The notes under the pieces are model-generated. The model was not told the origin of the DNA. It made no database searches and saw nothing but the letters and a program-made list of their open reading frames with translations. A DNA stretch of 19,625 nt from Candidatus Woesebacteria bacterium (GTDB taxonomy: Bacteria; Patescibacteriota; Microgenomatia; UBA8517; UBA10165). Numbering within the stretch: the first letter of the stretch is position 1; every line of letters begins with the position of its first letter. Where the stretch lies: positions 1 to 19,625 of the forward strand of contig NZCP01000031.1 of assembly GCA_002686465.1 (NCBI GenBank), given 5' to 3'. Shown piece by piece: positions 1 to 8,003 of the stretch. The position numbers and the translations under genes were made by a program.

Positions 1-973
1 ATTTTCTAGTTGCATCTGAAACTACAAGTAGTATTAGAAGAGGTACGGTCCAAACAAACCACTGCGGATGATAATGAGTGAGCCCAAAAAAGCTTAGAAG
101 AACTATCAAGAACCATTGCCATAATGCAATACGATCTGGCTTTTGAAAGCACAACCAAATTAGCAAACCAAAAAGAACAACGAAAATTGGTAAAAATTCC
201 GCCCCGGAAACAGGAATCTTAGCAAAAAGCATTTTGTCTGTCTGTGATGCAACTAAAGCATACTGCCGAAACCCAACCGAGGGCAGGTATGGCGATATTA
301 TTGCCAAAAAAGTACCAATTGCAACTGCAAAGATTTTCAACCTTTCACCAAGAGTTTTGCCTCCTTGAAGTACAAGAAACGGGATAAGTAATAACGGAAA
401 AAGCTTGACTCCTCCCCCTACTCCTAAAGAGACTGCAGCCCACAAATACTTCTTTTTGGCAGCCATTACTATGGCCAGCAGAATAAAAAGCGCAATCAGC
501 AGGTCAGATTGTCCCATCATGTAAGATGTGTAAATGGTAATTGGATTGAAAAGCCACACAATCTGTGCCCAAAACCTTTTCTTGTGCTCTCGAAAAAGCT
601 GGCCGATCAATAAAAGACCAACAAGATCAAATATTATATATGGAGACTTTAAGAGAAATAGTAAAAGGGGCAGCTGTGGATCACCATATACTTTATCAAA
701 ATCATGAAGTAAGGTTTGGAATAGGTCCCAAGGATAAAAAGAGGACAATATTGTCATAAAAGGGGCCGTACTCAAATACGCAATAGGCGGGTAGTTCAAA
801 ATATCATTAGACAAACCTCCTAAGTTAGCATCATAAAAATTAAAAACCATTCCCTCCTGAGAAATAAGATAGCTAGCACGAGCGTATGCCCGTAAGTCAG
901 GATGAAGAGTAACAGACGCCACCAACAAACGAATGGCAATCGCTATAACTAGCCAGGGAATAATTTTCTTCAT
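1..973 (-). CDS. GT87-like polyprenyl-P-mannose-dependent mannosyltransferase (partial, C-terminus beyond window)
   Basis: The frame is open from the ATG at 973 to the left edge, giving 324 residues with no stop, so the gene is truncated by the window and not broken. It is a multi-spanning membrane protein: the first membrane helix is at about 5-22, followed by an extracytoplasmic loop with an acidic residue (HPDLRAY, D26). The hallmark of the GT87/DUF2029 family is present: GQSDLLIALF (154-163), then a helix, then GGVKLFPLLLIP (187-198), and later HYHPQWFVWTVPLL (300-313). GT87 enzymes transfer mannose from polyprenyl-phosphate-mannose on the outer face of the membrane. The start is well set by a strong Shine-Dalgarno (GGAGGT, about 5 nt before ATG) and by a TAATG overlap with the kinase gene upstream. 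The sugar specificity is not visible. The family call is good; the exact role is inferred. Confidence 0.82.
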   Translation of the reverse strand, partial: MKKIIPWLVIAIAIRLLVASVTLHPDLRAYARASYLISQEGMVFNFYDANLGGLSNDILNYPPIAYLSTAPFMTILSSFYPWDLFQTLLHDFDKVYGDPQLPLLLFLLKSPYIIFDLVGLLLIGQLFREHKKRFWAQIVWLFNPITIYTSYMMGQSDLLIALFILLAIVMAAKKKYLWAAVSLGVGGGVKLFPLLLIPFLVLQGGKTLGERLKIFAVAIGTFLAIISPYLPSVGFRQYALVASQTDKMLFAKIPVSGAEFLPIFVVLFGLLIWLCFQKPDRIALWQWFLIVLLSFFGLTHYHPQWFVWTVPLLILLVVSDATRK

Positions 974-1953
974 TAATACCTCCGTATATCAAAAATGACT
1001 TTGCTCCCATCTATTTCCAGGCGAAAGGGCATTTCTTTAAGTCCCCGGAGCGCACGTCGAATAGCCTGTCTCTTTGTATCGGGGACAACTAAGAGTAAAA
1101 ACCCTCCACCTCCAGCACCAGGAATTTTTCCACCTATTGCACCTGCTTCCTTTGCTTTAATGTACAAATCGTCTAGTTCGCTATTGGAAATTTGTGATGC
1201 AAGGCTCTTTTTGAGTTTCCATCCCTCATTCATCACCTCGCCAAGTTTGGATACTCTACCGTTTTCAAGAAAATGACACACCCGGCGAGCTTGGTGTGCC
1301 ATTTTGTTTAAGACAAGTGTCTTCTTTTTTATATTGCTTTTTTGCTCGGTGAGAATCCCCGCTGCGCTTCTCGTTTTCCCAGTAAAAAAGAGCATTAGCT
1401 GATTATCTAAATCTTCGACTACTGTCTCTCCTATGTCAACTTTCTCAACCTTCACTCCTCCTCTCTTGCGAAATTCTATAAAACGCAATCCCCCAAAAGC
1501 AGCTATATATTGATCTTGAAACCCAATTGGCTTTTTCAAAATATCAATTTCTATTTCGCAAGCTTCGCTTGCCAGCTGTTGAGCAGGGGGTGTATGACCA
1601 ACATAATGATAGAGTGCGTTAAGTACGCCAACTGTCACACTGGAGGACGACCCCAAACCTGAACCACTCGAAGGAATATCAGATAAAAATGATATCTCTA
1701 CACCTTTTTTAACTCCTACCTTTCTCATTGCCTCCCGCACTAGCTCGTGCTTTATCTCACTAACTGAGTTTACAATTTCCTTTTTTGACCAATTAACATA
1801 AATCTTATCGTCAAACCTTTCTTTAACAATACAATAAACATACTTATCAATAGTTGTTGTAATTACACAACCACCATTTTTTTTAAAGAAACCTGGAAAA
1901 TCTGTTCCTCCACCAAGAAAACTAATTCGTAAGGGTGTTTGTGTAATAATCAT
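973..1953 (-). CDS. GHMP-family sugar kinase, HddA-like (D-glycero-D-manno-heptose 7-phosphate kinase type)
   Basis: A 326-residue soluble kinase of the GHMP superfamily, with all three motifs: N-terminal TPLRISFLGGGTDFP (6-20), the ATP-binding loop PSSGSGLGSSSS (94-105), and the C-terminal KIPGAGGGGFLL (276-287). The GFQDQY stretch at 144-149 sits where the HddA branch carries its substrate-side aspartate. HddA phosphorylates heptose 7-phosphate at the anomeric carbon on the way to GDP-heptose; L-fucokinase and related sugar-1-kinases share the fold. Length and motif spacing fit HddA. No gmhA, gmhB or hddC partner lies in the window, so the substrate is uncertain. The ATG overlaps the stop of the upstream fusion gene in ATGA, with a possible Shine-Dalgarno AGAGGT about 10 nt ahead. 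The family call is firm; heptose as substrate is an inference. Confidence 0.85.
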   Translation of the reverse strand: MIITQTPLRISFLGGGTDFPGFFKKNGGCVITTTIDKYVYCIVKERFDDKIYVNWSKKEIVNSVSEIKHELVREAMRKVGVKKGVEISFLSDIPSSGSGLGSSSSVTVGVLNALYHYVGHTPPAQQLASEACEIEIDILKKPIGFQDQYIAAFGGLRFIEFRKRGGVKVEKVDIGETVVEDLDNQLMLFFTGKTRSAAGILTEQKSNIKKKTLVLNKMAHQARRVCHFLENGRVSKLGEVMNEGWKLKKSLASQISNSELDDLYIKAKEAGAIGGKIPGAGGGGFLLLVVPDTKRQAIRRALRGLKEMPFRLEIDGSKVIFDIRRY

Positions 1954-4439
1954 GATTTTGTTGACCTCTTAAACTTCTTGGTAGAACTTACTACAAGAAA
2001 AAGCAAACCGCCCCAGGAAATCAGAGAGACAAGATCGCCAGTTGAACGAATAGGTGTGTTTGTAAATTGCACCAAAATCTTATGCTCCCCGGCTTCAAGA
2101 TCGAGTCGCATTAAGCCAAGTTCTGGGTCGCGGTTGGGATCAACCTCCACTTTTCCGCCATCCACAAAAACTTCCCAGCCAGGGAAGTAAAAAGTGTTAA
2201 TTTGCCAAACAGCAACTGGTGTTTCCACATTAACGTCGTACTCCTGAAGATTACTTTTTTTCGCTAAAGTATTATAACTCCCCTGCCCCTCAATAAATTC
2301 TGCATCAGACTTGGGTGGACTAACAGGAGGAAGTGGTGCCCATATTGGTAAATAATCAAAAATACCAGCTGTTCTTTGCAATCTCCAATACTCCTCACTA
2401 AATTTACTCTCATCATCAAGGTGTGGATAGTATTCACGCCAAGTAAAATATTCTCTATTTAACATCAATACCCCACCAACTAGTAAGAGGACAATGCCTA
2501 TCTGCCAAGCTTGGTTCTTAAACTTACTAAACAGAAGAATTAAACTACCAGAAAGAAACGAAACTCCAAAAATAGTGATACCTAAAAAGCGCCAGGGAAA
2601 TTGTAAAAATTCCAAAGGCTGAATCGCCTGCCAAATGGGTGTTGCTCGTGAGTGTGCCAAGAATGTAAAACCATAGGTCCAGAAAAAGAAAAATATAATG
2701 ACAAGAGCAATATCGCTTTTACTGTTTCGGATACGCCATGCCACTATCAGTGCAATAATCGAGGCGATCCAATGAAGGTGCCCTATCTGAAAACTCATCT
2801 CATCTACCGGTCCAAGAAAAGAGGCACCGTAACCCCAAGTGCGTTCAATAAATAACTGTCGAAGGTCAACAAAATGTGCAAGATAGTTAAAATACCCAAT
2901 AACTAAAGTCTCTATATGGGCAAACTTGCCTTCAAACACAACCGGTAAGGTAAAAAACGCCGCAAGACCCAATGCCCATAATCCCGAAACAGCAAGTTTT
3001 GGAACAATCACTTTTATCTTGCCCAGTCTCCACATCCAGAAAATAGCCCAAAGGACAGCCCCTGGGGCAAAAATCATCATCATTGGGTTGTGAGACAAAG
3101 CAAGCATGGCGACAAAAAAGGCAAGCAGAGGAACATATCCCCATTTATTTGTCTTAGCGACTTTATATATACCCCAAAGGATTGCCGGAAACCAAGCAAT
3201 CGCCCAGGCCTCATTCATTGCACCACGAACATAAACATCAACTGCATGATAAGGTGCCCAAACATAAAAGGCACTGGAAATCATACCCCCAAGCTTTCCC
3301 CAAAACTCCCGAGCGAGTATATACATCGCAAATGCCGATACCAGGAAAGCAAGAGAAAAAAGAATTTTGATTGTGTTAAGAAATGAAAAACCAAACGCGT
3401 GGAAAACCTGACCTAAATAGTATGGCATCGGTGGGTAATAATTAAAAAGTGGATAACCGTACCCATAACCAAGATCTGGAACCCACCTACATGGTATCTG
3501 CAAATCTTGAAAACACTTATCAAATTGGAGCTGTCTCATAGCTTGAAGATCGTCATGCATCGCAAAATACCCAGGGACTAGAATGTTAGAAATTGCGGGA
3601 AGAGTAAAAAGAAAAACCACAATAAAAGGCAGTGATATATCAAGTAAGCTGCCTTTAACATCACCGCGTTGAGGACCGTACCTTCCAAGTAACTTAAGCC
3701 ACCTCACCTTTAGAACGTCAGAGAACATCCGGAAAGGTTCGGAAAAGGACAATCTATTGGAAACCTCTCTACGCCACGAGACCGGCACAGAGACTATTTT
3801 CAAACCCAACTTTTGTGCAAGAAAAAGGATCTCCACATCAAACGCACCCATGTACGCTCCTTGATCATCTGCAACATCGCATACTTTGAGTCTGCCAAAA
3901 AGATCCCTGGCAACGTCACGCTGAAAGGCTTTAAAACCGCATTGGGTATCCCTTATACCTCTCATCAAAAACGTCTGAACAGCTAAGTTAAATAGTTTGC
4001 TTCGAAGAAGACTCGCTAAGGAATCATTAGTTCTCTTTGCTCCCCTACCATATCTGTTCGCAACTACAACGCTCGCCCCTTTTTTGAACTCCTGCAAAAA
4101 ACTGTCAACCATGTTGATGGGTGTTGATTGGTCAAAGTCAGAAAACAGCACAATCTCCCCTTTTGATGCAAAAACTCCAGCGGTAACAGCTTTTACTTTA
4201 CCTCCATGGGGAATCTTTACTACTCTAAACCCTCTGTGTGTTCGACAAAAGCCTTGAAGAAGTTTGTAGGTTTCATCTTTACTCCCATCGTCAACAAAAA
4301 GTACTTCCCAACTAAATTTTTTCTTGGAAAGAAAATCAACAACCTCGTCCAACACACCAGATTTGAAATTATCCTCCTCATTATATGCCGGAATGACAAT
4401 AGACAGATCTATTTTTTTGTTGGTGGTCTTATTGGTCAT
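1950..4439 (-). CDS. Fusion: ALG5/DPM1-like GT2 polyprenyl-phosphate-sugar synthase + PTPS-related GT-C-like membrane domain
   Basis: One uninterrupted 829-residue frame. Residues 1-250 are a cytoplasmic GT2 domain like dolichyl-phosphate sugar synthases: LSIVIPAYNEED (12-23), LFVDDGS (47-53), the metal-binding SDFDQSTP (100-107; D101, D103), DTQCGFKAF (164-172) and the FDVEILFLAQKLG block (200-212). From about 266 there is a membrane domain of roughly ten or more helices. It opens with one helix and then a loop containing MHDDLQAMRQ (294-303), DLGYGYGYPLFNYYPP (322-337) and VRGAMNEAW (404-412), a pattern I associate with the '6-pyruvoyl-tetrahydropterin synthase related' membrane family and YfhO-like GT-C proteins. 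Residues 670-805 form a soluble beta-rich region with YFPGWEVFVDG (751-761), and a final helix ends the protein. The acidic pair after the first helix is a candidate GT-C catalytic site. The likely role is to make a lipid-phosphate sugar and use it outside the membrane, in one chain. ATGA overlaps occur at both ends. Confidence 0.82.
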   Translation of the reverse strand: MTNKTTNKKIDLSIVIPAYNEEDNFKSGVLDEVVDFLSKKKFSWEVLFVDDGSKDETYKLLQGFCRTHRGFRVVKIPHGGKVKAVTAGVFASKGEIVLFSDFDQSTPINMVDSFLQEFKKGASVVVANRYGRGAKRTNDSLASLLRSKLFNLAVQTFLMRGIRDTQCGFKAFQRDVARDLFGRLKVCDVADDQGAYMGAFDVEILFLAQKLGLKIVSVPVSWRREVSNRLSFSEPFRMFSDVLKVRWLKLLGRYGPQRGDVKGSLLDISLPFIVVFLFTLPAISNILVPGYFAMHDDLQAMRQLQFDKCFQDLQIPCRWVPDLGYGYGYPLFNYYPPMPYYLGQVFHAFGFSFLNTIKILFSLAFLVSAFAMYILAREFWGKLGGMISSAFYVWAPYHAVDVYVRGAMNEAWAIAWFPAILWGIYKVAKTNKWGYVPLLAFFVAMLALSHNPMMMIFAPGAVLWAIFWMWRLGKIKVIVPKLAVSGLWALGLAAFFTLPVVFEGKFAHIETLVIGYFNYLAHFVDLRQLFIERTWGYGASFLGPVDEMSFQIGHLHWIASIIALIVAWRIRNSKSDIALVIIFFFFWTYGFTFLAHSRATPIWQAIQPLEFLQFPWRFLGITIFGVSFLSGSLILLFSKFKNQAWQIGIVLLLVGGVLMLNREYFTWREYYPHLDDESKFSEEYWRLQRTAGIFDYLPIWAPLPPVSPPKSDAEFIEGQGSYNTLAKKSNLQEYDVNVETPVAVWQINTFYFPGWEVFVDGGKVEVDPNRDPELGLMRLDLEAGEHKILVQFTNTPIRSTGDLVSLISWGGLLFLVVSSTKKFKRSTKS

Positions 4440-5320
4440 ACAAATTTTTCGAGTATACTACGGTCGCTCAAAATTGCGCATCCGCGCTCCTGGTATCGTC
4501 GTTTTAGTACAAAAGGTAGTTGGACAATCGCCGACAATATGACAGTAACATATCCTGGGTGGCGCAGTCTCCCCACAATCCCTAAAAAATGGGAAGTAAG
4601 TAACCAACGCCAATTTAAGTTCTTCCAGTGGAAAAGCAGCTGATTCCTTTCCTTGATAGTATTCAAATACCTATTGGAGAAATGCTCAGGATTGATAACA
4701 GACTCGTGTTTATGATCAACAACTGCCCTTGGTTCCCAAACGAGCCGCCATCCCCGCTTCAATGCTCTGTATGAGAGATCCACATCCTCCCAATAAAAAG
4801 GACTAAAAAGCGTATCCATCCCACCAAGCTCATTCCACATAGATCTTCTGAACGCTCCGCTCCCACCGCTAACCCAAAACGTGTCATGTGGCAAATTTGT
4901 CTTTTGGCCTGGCTGGTGTCCCAAGAATCCATGTTCCAACTTTGGTCTAGACCAACTAAACCTACGCTCATTCAAAGAAACCCCAAAAACAGACTTCTCC
5001 CGAAAATGCTTAAGGATATGTTTTAATATATCAGAATGTGGAACAACGTCAGGATTAAATATCAAGACTATATCCGCGCTTGTTGCCGAGACACCTTTAT
5101 TGACCGTAAAAGGGAACCCTTTGTTTTTCTGGTTTTCTAAAACCTGAACTTGGGGAAATTCTTCCTTGAGAAATTGAACACTACCGTCTACGGAGGCGTC
5201 ATCAACAACAATAATCTCATCAGCGCCAACTTTGAGAACTTCTGGTAAACTCTTTTTAAGGAGAGTTTTTCCCTGCCAATTTGGGATAATAATGGTGCTA
5301 CTTAACCTTCTTGCCATCAT
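4436..5320 (-). CDS. GT2 glycosyltransferase, WbbL/rhamnosyltransferase-like
   Basis: A 294-residue GT-A fold enzyme. Visible motifs are STIIIPNWQGK (8-18), EIIVVDDASVDGS (35-47), the metal-binding IFNPDV (87-92), the acceptor-side GGSGAF (152-157) and YWEDVDLSYRALKRGW (176-191), which holds the catalytic Glu-Asp. A hydrophobic stretch near 245-270 may associate with the membrane. The family adds a sugar, often rhamnose, from a nucleotide donor to a lipid-linked glycan on the cytoplasmic side. It starts MM: ATG at 5320 or 5317, only 3 nt after the TAA of the upstream gene and with no clear Shine-Dalgarno, so reinitiation by the same ribosome is likely. The stop overlaps the fusion gene in ATGA. 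The sugar specificity cannot be read from the sequence. Confidence 0.85.
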   Translation of the reverse strand: MMARRLSSTIIIPNWQGKTLLKKSLPEVLKVGADEIIVVDDASVDGSVQFLKEEFPQVQVLENQKNKGFPFTVNKGVSATSADIVLIFNPDVVPHSDILKHILKHFREKSVFGVSLNERRFSWSRPKLEHGFLGHQPGQKTNLPHDTFWVSGGSGAFRRSMWNELGGMDTLFSPFYWEDVDLSYRALKRGWRLVWEPRAVVDHKHESVINPEHFSNRYLNTIKERNQLLFHWKNLNWRWLLTSHFLGIVGRLRHPGYVTVILSAIVQLPFVLKRRYQERGCAILSDRSILEKFV

Positions 5321-5323
5321 AAT

Positions 5324-6352
5324 TTATGCAGCTAATTCCAGTATTTCTTTTTCAAACCTACTTTCTGCAAACCGCTTTGCATCCTTTGCGGCCGCCATCA
5401 ACACTTGATCCGCTAATTTTCTGTCATTAATAACATTACTTGTAGAAGCTGCCAGTTTTTCATTGGTGTTCCATAAAAATCCGTTTTTCCCATCCTTAAC
5501 TGTTTCTTTATGACCACCGCCAGCAAAAACAATTGGAACACATCCAGCAGACATTGCCTCTACCGTGGTAATCCCAAAATGTTCAACCTTTTCTGGGTTT
5601 TTTTGTTCATCTATCCCAAACCCCGCTGCTGACCAGAATATTTTTGCCTTTGCATAGAATTTTTTGACCTCCTCAAATGGAAGATTTTCCAAAATCTCAA
5701 TCGGGTATCCCTTTGCCGACTCCCGTAGCTCCTTAACAAAACTGGTTCCACCAACCTCACTTCCGCCAATAACTGCCAACTTCCATCCTTTCAGTCCGCC
5801 GTCTTGCATCTTTTTAAAAACTTTGATTAGCACATCTTGCCTTTTGGCTTGTTGGAGACGAGAAAAACGCCCAACGGCAATAATAAGATTTTCTTTCTTT
5901 GCTGGCCGGAACTCAGAAACAGAAACTGGAGGATAAATTACAGCGCTGTCAACACCATATTCTTTGTCTATAAAACCCTTTGTGAATTTTGAGTTGCAGA
6001 CAACCTTACTGATCTTTGCCAATTTAGCTTTATTCAACAACGACCTGCCGCCAACATTATGGAAAGGGGTTTGAAAATGAAGAACATTTCTCTTTCCAAA
6101 AAGCATAGGTATACTTCCATCAGTCAACCAAAATATAAAATCGTACCGTGCCCCACGGCCAATATCAAATACTACATTCACGCCAGACAAATCAATCCCA
6201 AGTCGATCACCCAAAGTCTGGATAATACTCGGGTCATCCCAAACTATATCTACATCCCAACCGTTCTTTTCCAAGACGGATGCCACAGTCATTGTGTAGC
6301 GTTCTCCACCGCCAACCGTGTCAAGATATGGATTGTAAATTGCAGCCTTCAC
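5324..6352 (-). CDS. GT4 family glycosyltransferase (GT-B fold, ALG11/mannosyltransferase-like)
   Basis: I place the start at the GTG of 6352, which makes a GTGA overlap with the upstream stop as at its neighbours and gives a natural N-terminus, MKAAIYNPYLDT. A longer frame from a TTG at 6370 exists but adds only six residues and has no better signal. The 342-residue protein has the GT-B layout: N-terminal donor/acceptor loop GGGER (14-18), the inter-domain VGRFS (160-164) and the nucleotide-sugar EX7E motif in EHFGITTVE (257-265; E257 and E265), then AGCVPIVFAGGGHKE. The insert FGIDEQKNPEKVEHFG is like that of ALG11-type enzymes, which add mannose from GDP-mannose to a growing lipid-linked chain. 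It probably acts in the cytoplasm on the lipid-linked oligosaccharide. Specificity is inferred. Confidence 0.83.
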   Translation of the reverse strand: MKAAIYNPYLDTVGGGERYTMTVASVLEKNGWDVDIVWDDPSIIQTLGDRLGIDLSGVNVVFDIGRGARYDFIFWLTDGSIPMLFGKRNVLHFQTPFHNVGGRSLLNKAKLAKISKVVCNSKFTKGFIDKEYGVDSAVIYPPVSVSEFRPAKKENLIIAVGRFSRLQQAKRQDVLIKVFKKMQDGGLKGWKLAVIGGSEVGGTSFVKELRESAKGYPIEILENLPFEEVKKFYAKAKIFWSAAGFGIDEQKNPEKVEHFGITTVEAMSAGCVPIVFAGGGHKETVKDGKNGFLWNTNEKLAASTSNVINDRKLADQVLMAAAKDAKRFAESRFEKEILELAA

Positions 6353-7098
6353 TTTTTTTGCATCTCCCAAAGTTTTCCGTATGTTAAAAACTTACTCCAC
6401 ATTTGATAAATTGCATAGACAACACCTTCTCCCCCATCTAAAAACCCACGCTTTACAATTAAGCGATACCATAGCTCTGTGAACATTATGCGAAAAAATC
6501 TCCACCAGGACATCTTTGGATGGTTGGCATCCAACAACAACTTTGCTTCTATTTTTGACCATTGATTTGTCTTTTCTACCATTTCAGAAAGATTATCATG
6601 CTTTAAATGAATCATTGGATTTTTCAAATGGCCCATCTCTCCTTGAAAAACTGGCTCCTCGTGCAAATCACCTTTCCATTCTTTTAAGGCATCTCTTCTA
6701 AAAAGCCTCTTTACATAATCAGGCCACCAACCTCCATGTTTCATCTCACGACCGAGTATGACATTCTTTCTAGGTATTGCGTAAGCAGTATTTGTTGGCT
6801 TGCTACCTATTGCAGAGAGCATCTCCTTTATCAACTCAGGTGTAACACGTTCATCCGAATCCAGGTAAAAAATCCAGTCTCCATGCGATTCTTTTATTCC
6901 TTGATTACGCCATGAAGAATATCCCTTACCTCTCTGTGCAATTATTCGCGCGTTGTGTTTTTTGACAATTTCTAATGTTTTGTCTGTTGACCCACCATCG
7001 AGAACCAAAATCTCACCCGCCAACCCTTTTGCCGATTTTAAGGAGTCTTCTATTTTCTCTTCAGAATTTTTTGTGATAACAACAACTGATATTTTCAT
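6349..7098 (-). CDS. GT2 glycosyltransferase, WaaE/KdtX-like
   Basis: A 249-residue GT-A enzyme starting at the ATG of 7098, whose ATGA overlap matches neighbouring junctions. The longer frame from the GTG at 7104 adds two residues only. Motifs are KISVVVITKNSEEKI (2-16), EILVLDGGSTD (29-39), the metal-binding LDSDERV (79-85), and GGWWPDYVKRLFRR (122-135) followed by HEEP. These mark the WaaE/KdtX-like branch of GT2, whose characterised members add glucose or heptose-type sugars to LPS core. No LPS is implied here: such enzymes are also used for other lipid-linked glycans. It is a clear paralogue of the gene at 8000-8905, with one WbbL-like gene between them. Confidence 0.84.
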   Translation of the reverse strand: MKISVVVITKNSEEKIEDSLKSAKGLAGEILVLDGGSTDKTLEIVKKHNARIIAQRGKGYSSWRNQGIKESHGDWIFYLDSDERVTPELIKEMLSAIGSKPTNTAYAIPRKNVILGREMKHGGWWPDYVKRLFRRDALKEWKGDLHEEPVFQGEMGHLKNPMIHLKHDNLSEMVEKTNQWSKIEAKLLLDANHPKMSWWRFFRIMFTELWYRLIVKRGFLDGGEGVVYAIYQMWSKFLTYGKLWEMQKK

Positions 7099-8003
7099 TT
7101 CCACGACCCCTTTCCATATTGACCTAAATAAAAATCAATAATACCCTGTCTCTGCCATTTCCTACCAGTAATAAGAAATCTTAAACTCTCACGCCATAAT
7201 GCCAACTTTGAACGCACCGGTGCATACTGGATCCCAAAAAGAAGCCTATTCCGAGTGATATAGTAATCATTTAGACCACTTCCAACACCTGATCCTTGTG
7301 CAACCTGATGCCAGATGTGGGCAGGTGGAGCATAAAGGATTTTCCACTTCCTCTGTCTTGCTCTGTAAGAAAAGTCAGCGTCTTCAAGATACATGAAATA
7401 ACGTTCGTCAAATAACCCAATATCTTCTAAAACTTCCTTGCGAATTAACATACACGCACCAGTTGCAAAATCCGTTTCTTCTGTCCTGTTATATCGCCCA
7501 ATGTCTACCTCATCAACTCCTCGGTTGTGACCTAAAACATTTTTCCAGTCCAAGGAACCACCGGCATACCAGATAACCTTTCCCCGTTCACTCTTTTTAT
7601 ACCTTTCCTTGTGAAATTCAAAATCTGGAGTAAAGTAAATTTTAGGAGACAATACACCAACCCTTGGTTGCTTTTCTGCAACTTTGAGTAAATCAACCAC
7701 TAGATTTTTGTCAACCCGCGTATCATTGTTCAAAATAAGAACAAAATCGGCACCATCTTCCAAAGCGTGTTGCATTCCAACATTATTTCCACCCGCGAAT
7801 CCTAAATTCCCTTTGTTTCTAATAATCTTTAATCCCTTTACTTTTAAACTTTTGATTGCCTTAACACTCCCATCAGTTGAAGCATTGTCTACCACAACTG
7901 TCTGTACTGTGTAGTTGGAGGTCTGTAGTTTTCCAATGCTTTTCAGACACTGAACTGTATCTTCTTTCCCATTCCAATTTAAGACAACGATAGAAACTTT
8001 CAT
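7095..8003 (-). CDS. GT2 glycosyltransferase, WbbL/rhamnosyltransferase-like
   Basis: A 302-residue protein with an unusually complete set of GT2 rhamnosyltransferase-type motifs: SIVVLNWNGKEDT (4-16), VVVDNASTDGS (37-47), the conserved NKGNLGFAGGNN (63-74), the metal site LNNDT (91-95), TGACMLIR (181-188) and FMYLEDADFSYR (203-214), which holds the catalytic acidic pair, then a histidine at HIWH. It transfers a sugar from a nucleotide donor in the cytoplasm. The ATG at 8003 overlaps the upstream stop in ATGA, and the stop overlaps the next gene in ATGA, so it is translationally coupled at both ends. It lies between two WaaE-like paralogues. Sugar and linkage are unknown. Confidence 0.87.
   Translation of the reverse strand: MKVSIVVLNWNGKEDTVQCLKSIGKLQTSNYTVQTVVVDNASTDGSVKAIKSLKVKGLKIIRNKGNLGFAGGNNVGMQHALEDGADFVLILNNDTRVDKNLVVDLLKVAEKQPRVGVLSPKIYFTPDFEFHKERYKKSERGKVIWYAGGSLDWKNVLGHNRGVDEVDIGRYNRTEETDFATGACMLIRKEVLEDIGLFDERYFMYLEDADFSYRARQRKWKILYAPPAHIWHQVAQGSGVGSGLNDYYITRNRLLFGIQYAPVRSKLALWRESLRFLITGRKWQRQGIIDFYLGQYGKGSWK

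Noticed and set aside
565..759. Short plus-strand open frame (64 codons)
   Set aside because: It is antisense to the partial GT87-like gene, which fills 1-973 with strong family motifs and a good ribosome site.
1559..1575. Resemblance of this stretch to the 25-bp repeat unit (shared AAGCTTCGCTT)
   Set aside because: It falls within the conserved kinase reading frame and matches for only about 11 bases, so chance is the simpler explanation.
4206..4643. 145-codon plus-strand open frame
   Set aside because: Antisense to the N-terminus of the fusion protein and the end of the WbbL-like gene, both clearly coding; no motif or ribosome site of its own.
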